From: Oscillospiraceae bacterium
GTDB lineage: Bacteria; Bacillota; Clostridia; Oscillospirales; Acutalibacteraceae
Assembly: GCA_022508805.1 (NCBI GenBank)
Contig: JAFLUM010000002.1
Location: forward strand, 179,394 to 217,262
DNA: 37,869 bases
Direction of reading: 5' to 3'
Shown: positions 1 through 6,246 of the stretch, one piece after another
Numbering within the stretch: the stretch's first letter is position 1
How the letters are laid out: every line of letters begins with the position of its first letter
Notes under the pieces: model-generated
Database searches by the model: none
What the model saw: the letters and a program-made list of their open reading frames with translations, nothing else
Told to the model about the DNA's origin: nothing
Position numbers and translations under genes: made by a program

Positions 1-994
1 TGCTGCAAAACATAAGCGGACGCATAAGAGTCGGGTTATCCTTTGAAAGCTTTTGCTGCATTTTTAACGCAAAGGTCAGATTTTTCTCCCAATTCGGAAA
101 ATCCGTTACGTTACCGTCCTCACATCCGCTGATTATCATTATCTGTGCAGTCTTTTTGCCGTTTATGGTTGTGACAGGCTTTATCCTTGTACCGTCCTTT
201 TGATAAATTGAGTCGCGGTGAATATCTATCACTACCTGTATGGACGGATTATCCTTTATAATTTGACTTACAGCCGCACGTGAGCGGTCATATGCTCCGC
301 TTAACTGCTCATCGTATATATTTTTATCGTGGATAGTTTTGTAACCGTTCTGCTCAAGAATTTTACAAATTTCCTCTCCGATACGAACCATATTTTCGCC
401 CGCATTTTCACTTCGGGAGCTGCGTTCATTGGTATAAAATCCCCTGTCAAGCAGTTCGTACGTCTCGGTAGTATGTGTGTGATATATGAGTACCGACGGT
501 TCATCTTTGCTGATGTTCGCCCACACCTGCTTGGAAAGGTATTTTTCTATATCAACAGAGTGATTTTTTGTGGTATTCCTCACATATATTCCGTCATAAA
601 CGCTGGTGGCGTTTTTTCCGCTGTAATCCGCCTCTTCTATCACACCGTCCTTTGAGGAGCTTGCATATTTTTTCTCCGCATCAGCTACAAGCTTTAAAAT
701 ATCTGACGGAATAGGTGATTTTATTGAGGACACCTCCGCTGCATCGGAATTTCCCGCGGCAACTGTATTTTCCGATACTAAAATTTCCTTTGACGGCGTT
801 GTTGTTTCATTATCCCTTTTTATTATTGCGGCAGTTTCGGCGGGAAAAGTCAACGCCGTGCTTACAAACAGCAAACGTCTTGCCGTTGAAGGTAATCCTC
901 CCGAACCGAAAAGTATAGCCGCCAGCAAAACGGGAAGTATGATTCTGAAAATCAATTCCGTCAATTTATTCCCTGTGTTTGTCCTTTTTTGCAC
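1..994 (-). CDS. spoIIP: Stage II sporulation protein P, 3' end cut by window edge
   Basis: This is the N-terminal 331 residues of SpoIIP, the cell-wall amidase/endopeptidase that works with SpoIID and SpoIIM to thin septal peptidoglycan and drive engulfment of the forespore. The frame starts at a GTG (992-994) preceded by GGAG with 8 nt spacing; no in-frame ATG lies nearby. A hydrophobic segment near residues 12-30 (LIFRIILPVLLAAILF) would anchor it in the membrane. The catalytic-domain signature VLIYHTHTTETY is present, followed by a region containing VVIDIHRDS, both typical of the family. About 60-70 residues should be missing beyond the window edge, judged from the usual family length of about 400. 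It lies 58 nt behind gpr on the same strand, the order also seen in Bacillus (rpsT, gpr, spoIIP). The call is firm; only the start codon choice is inferred. Confidence 0.93.
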   Translation of the reverse strand, partial: MQKRTNTGNKLTELIFRIILPVLLAAILFGSGGLPSTARRLLFVSTALTFPAETAAIIKRDNETTTPSKEILVSENTVAAGNSDAAEVSSIKSPIPSDILKLVADAEKKYASSSKDGVIEEADYSGKNATSVYDGIYVRNTTKNHSVDIEKYLSKQVWANISKDEPSVLIYHTHTTETYELLDRGFYTNERSSRSENAGENMVRIGEEICKILEQNGYKTIHDKNIYDEQLSGAYDRSRAAVSQIIKDNPSIQVVIDIHRDSIYQKDGTRIKPVTTINGKKTAQIMIISGCEDGNVTDFPNWEKNLTFALKMQQKLSKDNPTLMRPLMFCS

Positions 995-1052
995 ATTATC
1001 ATCTCCATAAGGCTCACATATAAAACTATGAAAAAATATGCATAAAAATGAC

Positions 1053-1925
1053 CTACATTAAGGATAAAAAGGTTTGCGGTTCTAAGTCAGGCTGTAAAGC
1101 ACAGTTGATACTCATTGACAAAAGACGTGCCGCACGGTTTATTACGGTATCAATTTCTCTTGGAGTCACCATCATACTTTTTGCCTCTGCTCCCGTTTTT
1201 TCGCGGACTCGTTCATCATTTGTCAAATCGGAAACTATTGTTTCGCCGTCTACTACGGTTGGCACGCCGATGGCTATTACAGGAACTCCCAGTACGCTTT
1301 TATCTATCCGTGACCGCGCGTTTCCAACGCCTGAGCCGGGAGTAATTCCCGTATCGGACATCTGCACTGTACGTCCTAAGCGCGAAAGTCGACGTGAGGC
1401 AAGAGCATCTACGGTTATTACAGCATCGGGGCGAACAAGTTCAACAATTCCCTTAATATATTCGGCAGACTCGATTCCCGTTTGACCGAGCACACCTGTT
1501 GAGACGGCTGCGACAGGACGTAAAGAGTCAAATCCCAGCTCGTTGGCAGTAGTTTTTTCAATATGCCTTGTTGCAAATATCTGTTTCGCGCATAAAGGTC
1601 CCAACGCATCGGGTGTAATACTCTCATTCCCGAGTCCTGCCACAAGAACCGTACAGTTATCACCGGGCAAAAGACCGCGAATCGTCTCGGTCAAGGCGGA
1701 CAATCTGCCGTCAAGCAATTCGCTTTCGTGTGAAAACTCGGGCAATTCAACTGTAATGTATTTGCCGATGGGCTTACCGATGGAGCGTTCACCCTCCTCA
1801 TTCACTATTTCTATCTGCGTGACCGATGCGTTTTCCCGTTTCCAATTTTTTACGGTAACCCCACCGTGCTCTTCTCCGTTTAACATTTCCTGTCTTTCAA
1901 GGGCTAAATCTGTTCTGCAATTCAT
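1053..1925 (-). CDS. gpr: Germination protease (spore endopeptidase GPR)
   Basis: GPR is the aspartic-type protease that degrades the small acid-soluble DNA-binding proteins (SASPs) when a spore germinates, releasing amino acids. The 290-residue product has the family's N-terminal region starting with CRTDLALE, close to the site where the zymogen propeptide is removed in Bacillus, and later the conserved stretches VAGLGNESITPDALGP and VITVDALASRR, which carry conserved acidic residues. Length is as expected for clostridial GPR, somewhat shorter than the Bacillus protein. It is transcribed divergently from rpsT and in the same direction as spoIIP. In Bacillus the gene is read by forespore sigma factors; I could not identify a clean sigma-G/F promoter in the upstream 150 bases here. 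Confidence 0.95.
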   Translation of the reverse strand: MNCRTDLALERQEMLNGEEHGGVTVKNWKRENASVTQIEIVNEEGERSIGKPIGKYITVELPEFSHESELLDGRLSALTETIRGLLPGDNCTVLVAGLGNESITPDALGPLCAKQIFATRHIEKTTANELGFDSLRPVAAVSTGVLGQTGIESAEYIKGIVELVRPDAVITVDALASRRLSRLGRTVQMSDTGITPGSGVGNARSRIDKSVLGVPVIAIGVPTVVDGETIVSDLTNDERVREKTGAEAKSMMVTPREIDTVINRAARLLSMSINCALQPDLEPQTFLSLM

Positions 1926-2026
1926 TTTTTATACCTCACATTTACTGTATAGGAATAGTTTTTACAGAAATTTCCCGATATATTACCGTTTCATGCAAAA
2001 AATACCTCTCATTTCAGAAAAAAAAC

Positions 2027-2055
2027 TTGATTTTTATTTTATTTCGTGTTAACAT
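2027..2055 (+). promoter_or_regulatory. Sigma-A-type promoter of rpsT
   Basis: The sequence shows a -35 TTGATT (2027-2032), a 17-nt spacer and a -10 TAACAT (2050-2055), placed about 30 bases ahead of the rpsT start. The match is moderate (two departures from consensus in each hexamer at most), but the position is right for the only gene downstream. Confidence 0.55.
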
Positions 2056-2085
2056 ATGTATCTGTAAGTAAAGGAGGTGTGACGA

Positions 2086-2343
2086 ATGCCCAATATTAAA
2101 TCAGCAAAAAAGCGTGTTCTCGTTAACAGGACAAAGGCACAGCGCAACAAATCTGCAAATTCCGCGCTCAAAACTGCTATTAAAAAGGCAAATGCCGCTA
2201 TTGAGGCCGATACCGCGGATAAAACCGAGCTTGTAAAGGCTGCTGTTAAGAAGATCGATCAGGCTGCCGCTAAGGGTCTTATTCATAAGAATAACGCTGC
2301 CCGCAAAAAGTCCGCCCTCGTTACTAAGCTTAACAAAGCGTAA
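2086..2343 (+). CDS. rpsT: 30S ribosomal protein S20
   Basis: S20 is a small, very basic protein that binds 16S rRNA at the bottom of the 30S subunit. The 85-residue product begins MPNIKSAKKRVL and has the lysine/arginine/alanine-rich helical make-up and the C-terminal HKNNAARKKSALVTKLNKA motif that define the family. A strong ribosome binding site (AGGAGGTG) lies 7-8 nt before the ATG. It stands alone on the plus strand with its own promoter and terminator, divergent from gpr; the rpsT/gpr/spoIIP neighbourhood is widely conserved in Firmicutes. Confidence 0.98.
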   Translation: MPNIKSAKKRVLVNRTKAQRNKSANSALKTAIKKANAAIEADTADKTELVKAAVKKIDQAAAKGLIHKNNAARKKSALVTKLNKA

Positions 2344-2360
2344 TTTGTTCGCAGTTCTTT

Positions 2361-2389
2361 GCCGTTGACGTTAAGTCTTCGGCATTTTT
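2361..2389 (+). terminator. Probable intrinsic terminator after rpsT
   Basis: A hairpin of GCCG...GAC / GTC...CGGC with a small T/T internal mismatch spans 2361-2383 and is followed by ATTTTT. It lies 18 bases after the rpsT stop. The stem is short, so termination may be only partial. Confidence 0.5.
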
Positions 2390-2394
2390 CTTTG

Positions 2395-2445
2395 TTAGGG
2401 TTGAGAGAGTGGAGCCCGACTTGTGTTCAACTTTCTCAACCCTAA
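2395..2445. repeat. 16-bp inverted repeat between rpsT and a small membrane peptide gene
   Basis: The arms TTAGGGTTGAGAGAGT (2395-2410) and ACTTTCTCAACCCTAA (2430-2445) are complementary except for one G/T position, with a 19-base loop. There is no T-run immediately after the right arm, which argues against a simple terminator, and the next promoter begins only three bases downstream. It may be a second termination hairpin, an operator, or a copy of a dispersed palindromic repeat. Confidence 0.6.
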
Positions 2446-2448
2446 GCA

Positions 2449-2477
2449 TTGACTTTTTTGTAATATTTGTGTATAAT
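2449..2477 (+). promoter_or_regulatory. Near-consensus promoter for the 59-residue membrane peptide gene
   Basis: TTGACT (2449-2454), a spacer of exactly 17 bases, and a perfect TATAAT (2472-2477). The downstream ATG at 2511 has GGGAGG upstream. One of the strongest promoter matches in the window, which argues that the short ORF behind it is real. Confidence 0.8.
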
Positions 2478-2510
2478 AACTGCAATAATAAATTTACGGG
2501 AGGTAACTTT

Positions 2511-2690
2511 ATGAAAAAAGCTTTAAAGATTATCGCTATTGTAGCCGCTGTTGCGGGCGTTCTTGCAGCCACCTACGTTATCGTTAAGAAATACGTTGAC
2601 AGCAAAAGGGTAGTTATCGGCAACGACGCTGAAAATTACATTTCCTGCTCTTACTGTGACGATAGCTTTGTTTCAGAAACGGTTGCGTAA
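2511..2690 (+). CDS. Small single-TM protein of 59 residues, function unknown
   Basis: I do not recognise this family. The chosen ATG has a strong GGGAGG site 6 nt upstream and follows a near-perfect promoter, whereas the longer upstream extension of the frame runs back through the promoter and an inverted repeat. The product starts MKKALKIIAIVAAVAGVLAA, a positively charged start followed by one hydrophobic helix (about residues 5-25), then a basic stretch and a short acidic tail containing a CSYC pair (residues about 46-49). The tail could bind a metal or form a disulfide, but this is inference. The gene is followed directly by a strong terminator, so it is its own one-gene transcript. It sits between a ribosomal protein gene and sporulation genes. 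Confidence 0.75.
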   Translation: MKKALKIIAIVAAVAGVLAATYVIVKKYVDSKRVVIGNDAENYISCSYCDDSFVSETVA

Positions 2691-2711
2691 AATTACTATA
2701 TAATAAGAATT

Positions 2712-2745
2712 AAGGACTGTTCGCTCTGAACAGTCCTTATTTTTT
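2712..2745. terminator. Strong intrinsic terminator, usable from both sides
   Basis: An 11-bp perfect stem, AAGGACTGTTC (2712-2722) and GAACAGTCCTT (2728-2738), with a 5-base loop, followed on the plus strand by ATTTTTTA. It ends the small membrane peptide transcript and lies just past the spoVAE stop on the other strand, where the A/T-rich flank could make it work in that direction too. Confidence 0.9.
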
Positions 2746-3097
2746 ACTTTGATCTCGGTTTTGTTACGAAAGCAGTAATAAGTCCGCTTATCATCGCGAC
2801 CGTTATGCCCGCCGCAGCCGAGGTCAACGGTCCTGTTATTATCCCCAGCGCACCTTTTTCGCGAAGTATATCTTTCGTTCCTTGAACGAGAGCGTTACCG
2901 AAGCCTACCAGTGGTACGGTTGCGCCTGCACCTGCCCAGTCAACAAGCGGCTGATATATCCCCAGTCCCCCGAGTATTACTCCGAGCACCACAAACATCA
3001 CAAGTATTCGCGCGGGGGTAAGCTTTGTGTAATCAATAAGCAGCTGACCCACAACGCAGATGAGACCGCCGACAAAAAAGGCTTTTAAAAAAATCAT
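2744..3097 (-). CDS. spoVAE: Stage V sporulation protein AE
   Basis: SpoVAE is a membrane subunit of the SpoVA channel that moves calcium-dipicolinate into the forespore and out during germination. The 117-residue product (start ATG 3095-3097, with GGGAGG 7 nt upstream) has three to four hydrophobic segments and the family stretches GLICVVGQLLIDYTKLTPAR and GAGATVPLVGFGNALVQG. A longer frame back to 3154 exists, but it runs through the upstream gene's terminator, so I reject it. In most spore formers this gene follows spoVAC and spoVAD; here neither is adjacent, since a zinc-ribbon gene lies upstream. The other subunits should be elsewhere in the genome. Confidence 0.93.
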   Translation of the reverse strand: MIFLKAFFVGGLICVVGQLLIDYTKLTPARILVMFVVLGVILGGLGIYQPLVDWAGAGATVPLVGFGNALVQGTKDILREKGALGIITGPLTSAAAGITVAMISGLITAFVTKPRSK

Positions 3098-3140
3098 ATT
3101 TATTCCTCCCGACAGTATTTTGCCGTTAAAAGCCTTTTTT
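3074..3140. repeat. 15-bp perfect inverted repeat enclosing the spoVAE ribosome binding site and start
   Basis: The arms at 3074-3088 (AAAAAAGGCTTTTAA) and 3126-3140 (its exact complement) flank the GGGAGG site and the ATG of spoVAE. In the minus-strand RNA the 3' arm is codons 3-8 of spoVAE and the 5' arm lies in the leader. The start site would sit in a loop of about 37 bases. It could be a translation-control hairpin or chance A/T-rich pairing. Confidence 0.6.
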
Positions 3141-3149
3141 ATGCAAAAA

Positions 3150-3175
3150 AACACGGGACTTTACGTCCCGTGCAA
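3150..3175 (-). terminator. Intrinsic terminator after the zinc-ribbon gene
   Basis: On the minus strand an 8-bp stem CACGGGAC / GTCCCGTG with a short loop is followed by seven T residues. It lies just after the stop of the zinc-ribbon gene (3186) and ahead of spoVAE, so spoVAE probably needs its own promoter or relies on read-through. Confidence 0.85.
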
Positions 3176-3185
3176 TTTTCAAAAA

Positions 3186-3458
3186 TTATTCGCCCCTCAT
3201 TTTTGAAAAGCATTCACTGCAATAGACAGGTCTGTCGTCCTTGGGAATAAACGGAACCTTTGCCTCGCCGCCGCAGGAAGCACAAACAGCCGTATGAAGC
3301 TCTCTTGCGCCGTCACGGTTCTTTCTGGCTTGGCGGCACTCCTTGCATCTTTGCGGTTCATTTACAAATCCCTTTTCCGCATAAAATTCCTGTTCACCTG
3401 CCGTGAAAACGAATTCATTTCCGCATTCTTTACAGGTGAGAGTTTTGTCCTCGTACAT
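3186..3458 (-). CDS. Small double zinc-ribbon protein
   Basis: A 90-residue cytoplasmic protein with four CxxC pairs: Cys9/12, Cys38/41, Cys59/62 and Cys80/83. The first half (TLTCKECGNEFVFTAGEQ...QRCKECR) matches the treble-clef/zinc-ribbon domain found in many short bacterial proteins annotated only as probable zinc-binding; the second half is another ribbon (CASCGGEAKVPF...YCSECF). The chosen ATG (3456-3458) has a GAGGT site upstream; the longer frame adds 17 residues without support. The domain implies zinc binding and perhaps nucleic-acid or protein contact, but no specific role is known to me. It lies between spoVAE and the sigma-H-like gene, ended by its own terminator. Confidence 0.85.
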   Translation of the reverse strand: MYEDKTLTCKECGNEFVFTAGEQEFYAEKGFVNEPQRCKECRQARKNRDGARELHTAVCASCGGEAKVPFIPKDDRPVYCSECFSKMRGE

Positions 3459-3547
3459 TTTGTTACCTCGCTTGAAAATATTTTTACCCCATGCGGAATT
3501 GCACCGCAATCATTGAAACAATGCTCCTCTTTGAGTAAAGGGCAGAT

Positions 3548-4129
3548 TTATTTAACTTGATTATATTTGCGGCGAATTCTTTGCAGTGCGTTATCGACTG
3601 ATTTTTCACCGCAGTCAAGGATCTCGGCAATCTCACTGTAAGAAAGTCCGAGAAACCTCAGCTTTAAAACCTTTTTTTCGGTTTTTGACAAATTATTTTC
3701 AATAAAACTATTTACAAAATCGAGCTCTTCGTTATAAAGTAACAGTTCTTCAGGATCGGGATAAGCCGAAAGCAACTCTGTCTCATTTTCAATAGGAGTA
3801 TACTCTTTAAGCGGCAAATTACCCCTGCTGCTTGTACTGCGCAACGCGGAGAGCATTTTTCTTGTCACAAGAACTGAGGCATAAGTAGAGAAAAGAACAC
3901 CGCGGCTTTCATCAAAAGAGTATATCGCGCTGAGAAGCCCAAGCATACCCTCCTGATAAATATCGTCGCTTTCAAGTCCGGAAATATTTTTAAATGAGCG
4001 TGATTTTTGAAGCACCATATCCGAATAACGCGAGATCAGTGATGAAAGTGCCTGCGTCTCCCCTGCTTTCGCAAGAGAAATAAGCGTGATATCATCGTGA
4101 TTAGTATTTAAGGATACGGAACTCAACAT
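3548..4129 (-). CDS. sigH: RNA polymerase sigma factor, sigma-H (Spo0H)-like
   Basis: A 193-residue sigma-70 family factor containing only the region 2 and region 4 modules. Region 2 shows DDIYQEGMLGLLSAIYSFDESRGVLFSTYA, the typical core-binding and -10 recognition helices; region 4 shows KTEKKVLKLRFLGLSYSEIAEILDCGEKSVDNALQRIRRK, a helix-turn-helix whose KSVDNALQRIRRK end is characteristic of sigma-H. In Bacillus sigma-H drives the transition to sporulation, so its presence agrees with the sporulation genes around it. It is slightly shorter than Bacillus SigH (218 residues), mainly at the N-terminus. The alternative is a generic sporulation-type sigma of the same subfamily. A promoter is visible just upstream. 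Confidence 0.85.
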   Translation of the reverse strand: MLSSVSLNTNHDDITLISLAKAGETQALSSLISRYSDMVLQKSRSFKNISGLESDDIYQEGMLGLLSAIYSFDESRGVLFSTYASVLVTRKMLSALRSTSSRGNLPLKEYTPIENETELLSAYPDPEELLLYNEELDFVNSFIENNLSKTEKKVLKLRFLGLSYSEIAEILDCGEKSVDNALQRIRRKYNQVK

Positions 4130-4167
4130 ATCACCTCTTACTCATTAAATAAATATCACTATTTCAA

Positions 4168-4195
4168 ATTGTATCACAAAAATTTATCTTGTCAA
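4168..4195 (-). promoter_or_regulatory. Promoter of the sigma-H-like gene
   Basis: On the minus strand, TTGACA (4195-4190), a 16-base spacer and TACAAT (4173-4168), about 40 bases upstream of the start codon. Both hexamers are close to the sigma-A consensus. Confidence 0.75.
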
Positions 4196-4248
4196 CAAAA
4201 ATTTTTGTTTAATATTCATAAACGACAAATGTTAACAAAACAAAATAA

Positions 4249-4285
4249 AAAAAGCAGATTCCCGAATAAAACGGAAATCTGCCTT
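4249..4285 (-). terminator. Intrinsic terminator after pgm and the 32-residue peptide gene
   Basis: On the minus strand, GCAGATT...CCG pairs with CGG...AATCTGC around an A/T-rich loop, followed by a run of seven T residues. It closes the transcript that carries the phosphoglucomutase and the tiny membrane peptide. Confidence 0.85.
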
Positions 4286-4291
4286 CTATGG

Positions 4292-4390
4292 TTAAAATAA
4301 AAATATTCTGAAAAGTACCGTTACAGTACTGAGAAGCATAAGGGCCGCTAAAAATATGGCAGTCGCTTTTACGAATTTATCTCTGTTCAT
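4292..4390 (-). CDS. 32-residue single-TM peptide coupled to pgm, function unknown
   Basis: A short frame begins at ATG 4388-4390, only 4 bases after the phosphoglucomutase stop, with an AGGAG site lying inside the last codons of pgm. The product begins MNRDKFVKATAIFLAALMLL and continues with STVTVLFRIFLF: a charged N-terminus, one hydrophobic helix (about residues 8-30) and nothing else. It ends 7-10 bases before a strong terminator, so it is the last gene of the pgm transcript. The tight coupling, a good ribosome binding site and clean membrane character make it a plausible real gene. I know of no named family. Such peptides often bind a membrane complex, but that is speculation here. Confidence 0.55.
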   Translation of the reverse strand: MNRDKFVKATAIFLAALMLLSTVTVLFRIFLF

Positions 4391-4394
4391 ACAC

Positions 4395-6113
4395 TTATAC
4401 TCCTAAAATATCAGAAATACTGTCGGTTATAATTTCGGTTTTCTTTTGTGAGTCATCACGCGTGGTACCGCAGGCTGTTATATAGACCTTGATTTTCGGC
4501 TCTGTGCCAGAGGGGCGAACGATCACCTTGCTGTTATCGGGCAATGAATATGACAGTACGTTCGATTTTGGAAGTGTTATTTCTGTTTTTTCTCCGCTAA
4601 CAAGGTCAGTCGTAAAGCTCAATTTATAATCGGACATTTTCACGACAGCGCTGCCTGCTATCTCTTTGGGCGGATTATTTCGTAAGCCATCCATAATTTC
4701 GCCCATCTTTTTCATACCGTCTGCGCCCTCAAAAGCAAAATTGAGAACAGTATTAAGATACATACCGTATTTCTCATATATACCGTCCATAAACTGCTTT
4801 AAGGATATGCCGCGAAGCTTATAATACGCCGCCATCTCGCAGATAAGCATTGAAGCGACTACCGCATCCTTATCGCGCGCGTGAGCACCGCGTAAATAAC
4901 CGTATGATTCTTCCATTCCGAGTACAAATCGGTCGGTTTCGCCGTTTCTTTCAAGATTTGTGACAAGCTCGCCGATATATTTAAAGCCTGTAAGCAGATC
5001 GGCAGTCTGAGCACCGTATGAAGATGCAATCGTTTCCACAAGGGGAGTTGTTACGATAGTCTTGACAACGATAGGCTTTTCGGGAACCCTACCCTGCTCT
5101 TTCAGCGAAGAGAGGATATATTCGCAAAGCATTGCGCCGACCTCGTTGCCGGTCATAAGCACATAATCGCTGCCATCGCGTACTGCAATACCCACGCGGT
5201 CGCAGTCAGGGTCGGTGGCAAGAAGTAAATCTGCATCAGTCCCCTCCGCGGTCTTTATGGCACATTCAAATGCCTGTCTGATTTCGGGATTGGGATAAGG
5301 ACAGGTCGGGAAATTACCGTCGGGTTTTTCCTGCTCCTTAACGATCACAACGTCGCTGATGCCTGCTTTTTTAAGGATTTTGCGGACAGGCTTATTGCCC
5401 GTACCGTTAAGAGGCGTATAAACAACCTTTAAATCAGCCTTTTTAATGTCGTCGGGATTGACACGGCAGGAAAGCACCTGCTCATAGAACTCATCCATAA
5501 GCCAATCCTCGATAAAATCAATCATATCCTCGGCAAGAGCATCGTCAAAGCTCATAGTTTTAACGTCTGAGAACATATCGACCTTTTGGATGTATCCGTA
5601 TGTTTCTGCCGCTGCCTCGTCGGTCATCTGATAGCCGTTGGGATCATAGCATTTATATCCGTTATATTTTGACGGATTGTGACTGGCGGTTATGATTATA
5701 CCTGAAGAACAGCCGAGTCTTCTGACAGCGAAGGAGAGCATCGGTGTGGGGACAAGCTCGGGATAAATATAGACTTTGATTCCGTTGGCGGCGAGAACGC
5801 CTGCCGCACCCTTTGCAAATACCTCTGATTTTATTCTTGAGTCGTAAGCTATGGCAACGGATGGAGCCTCAAAATTAGCGTTGAGATAATCGGCAAGTCC
5901 CTGCGTTGCCTGATTGACCGTGTACACGTTCATACGGTTCGTTCCCGCGCCGATGACACCGCGCAGTCCGGCAGTACCGAATTCAAGATTTTTGTAAAAG
6001 CGGTCAAGAATTGCATCATCATCGCCGCTTATCTCCTTAAGCTCGGGAATAAGATCTTCGTCCGCTGTAGCGGATGTGAGCCACTGCTCATAAAGCTTTT
6101 TTATATCGTTCAC
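4395..6113 (-). CDS. pgcA: Phosphoglucomutase / phosphomannomutase (alpha-D-phosphohexomutase family)
   Basis: This cytoplasmic enzyme interconverts glucose-1-phosphate and glucose-6-phosphate (and often the mannose equivalents), feeding UDP-glucose synthesis. The chosen start is a GTG (6111-6113) with a full GGAGGT site 8 nt upstream; the frame extends a further 99 codons upstream but that part runs through the promoter region and matches nothing. The 572-residue product has all four mutase signatures: the FGTAGLRGVIGAG N-terminal loop, the phosphoserine loop TASHNPSKYNGYK, the metal loop DPDCDRVG and the C-terminal phosphate loop VRPSGTEPKIKVY. Length matches Bacillus PgcA. UDP-glucose made from its product is the substrate of the galE-encoded epimerase 8 kb away. 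It is divergent from yifB. Confidence 0.93.
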   Translation of the reverse strand: MNDIKKLYEQWLTSATADEDLIPELKEISGDDDAILDRFYKNLEFGTAGLRGVIGAGTNRMNVYTVNQATQGLADYLNANFEAPSVAIAYDSRIKSEVFAKGAAGVLAANGIKVYIYPELVPTPMLSFAVRRLGCSSGIIITASHNPSKYNGYKCYDPNGYQMTDEAAAETYGYIQKVDMFSDVKTMSFDDALAEDMIDFIEDWLMDEFYEQVLSCRVNPDDIKKADLKVVYTPLNGTGNKPVRKILKKAGISDVVIVKEQEKPDGNFPTCPYPNPEIRQAFECAIKTAEGTDADLLLATDPDCDRVGIAVRDGSDYVLMTGNEVGAMLCEYILSSLKEQGRVPEKPIVVKTIVTTPLVETIASSYGAQTADLLTGFKYIGELVTNLERNGETDRFVLGMEESYGYLRGAHARDKDAVVASMLICEMAAYYKLRGISLKQFMDGIYEKYGMYLNTVLNFAFEGADGMKKMGEIMDGLRNNPPKEIAGSAVVKMSDYKLSFTTDLVSGEKTEITLPKSNVLSYSLPDNSKVIVRPSGTEPKIKVYITACGTTRDDSQKKTEIITDSISDILGV

Positions 6114-6145
6114 AGAAATACCTCCTGTCAAATTTTTCTGCAAAT

Positions 6146-6174
6146 ATTGTACTCCTAAATTTATGAAATGTAAA
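6146..6174 (-). promoter_or_regulatory. Promoter of pgcA
   Basis: On the minus strand, TTTACA (6174-6169), a 17-base spacer and TACAAT (6151-6146), about 33 bases upstream of the GTG start. Confidence 0.7.
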
Positions 6175-6187
6175 TATAGAAAATAAT

Positions 6188-6216
6188 TTGAAAAATAACA
6201 GTTTGAGTGGTATAAT
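6188..6216 (+). promoter_or_regulatory. Promoter of yifB/comM
   Basis: TTGAAA (6188-6193), a 17-base spacer and a perfect TATAAT (6211-6216), 30 bases before the TTG start of yifB. It is back to back with the pgcA promoter. Confidence 0.8.
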
Positions 6217-6246
6217 TTATTTATATCGTTATAGGGTGGGGTTATT

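Noticed and set aside
2395-2445. The 16-bp inverted repeat as a plain terminator of rpsT
   Set aside because: It lacks a T-run directly after the stem and another terminator-like hairpin with a T-run lies closer to rpsT.
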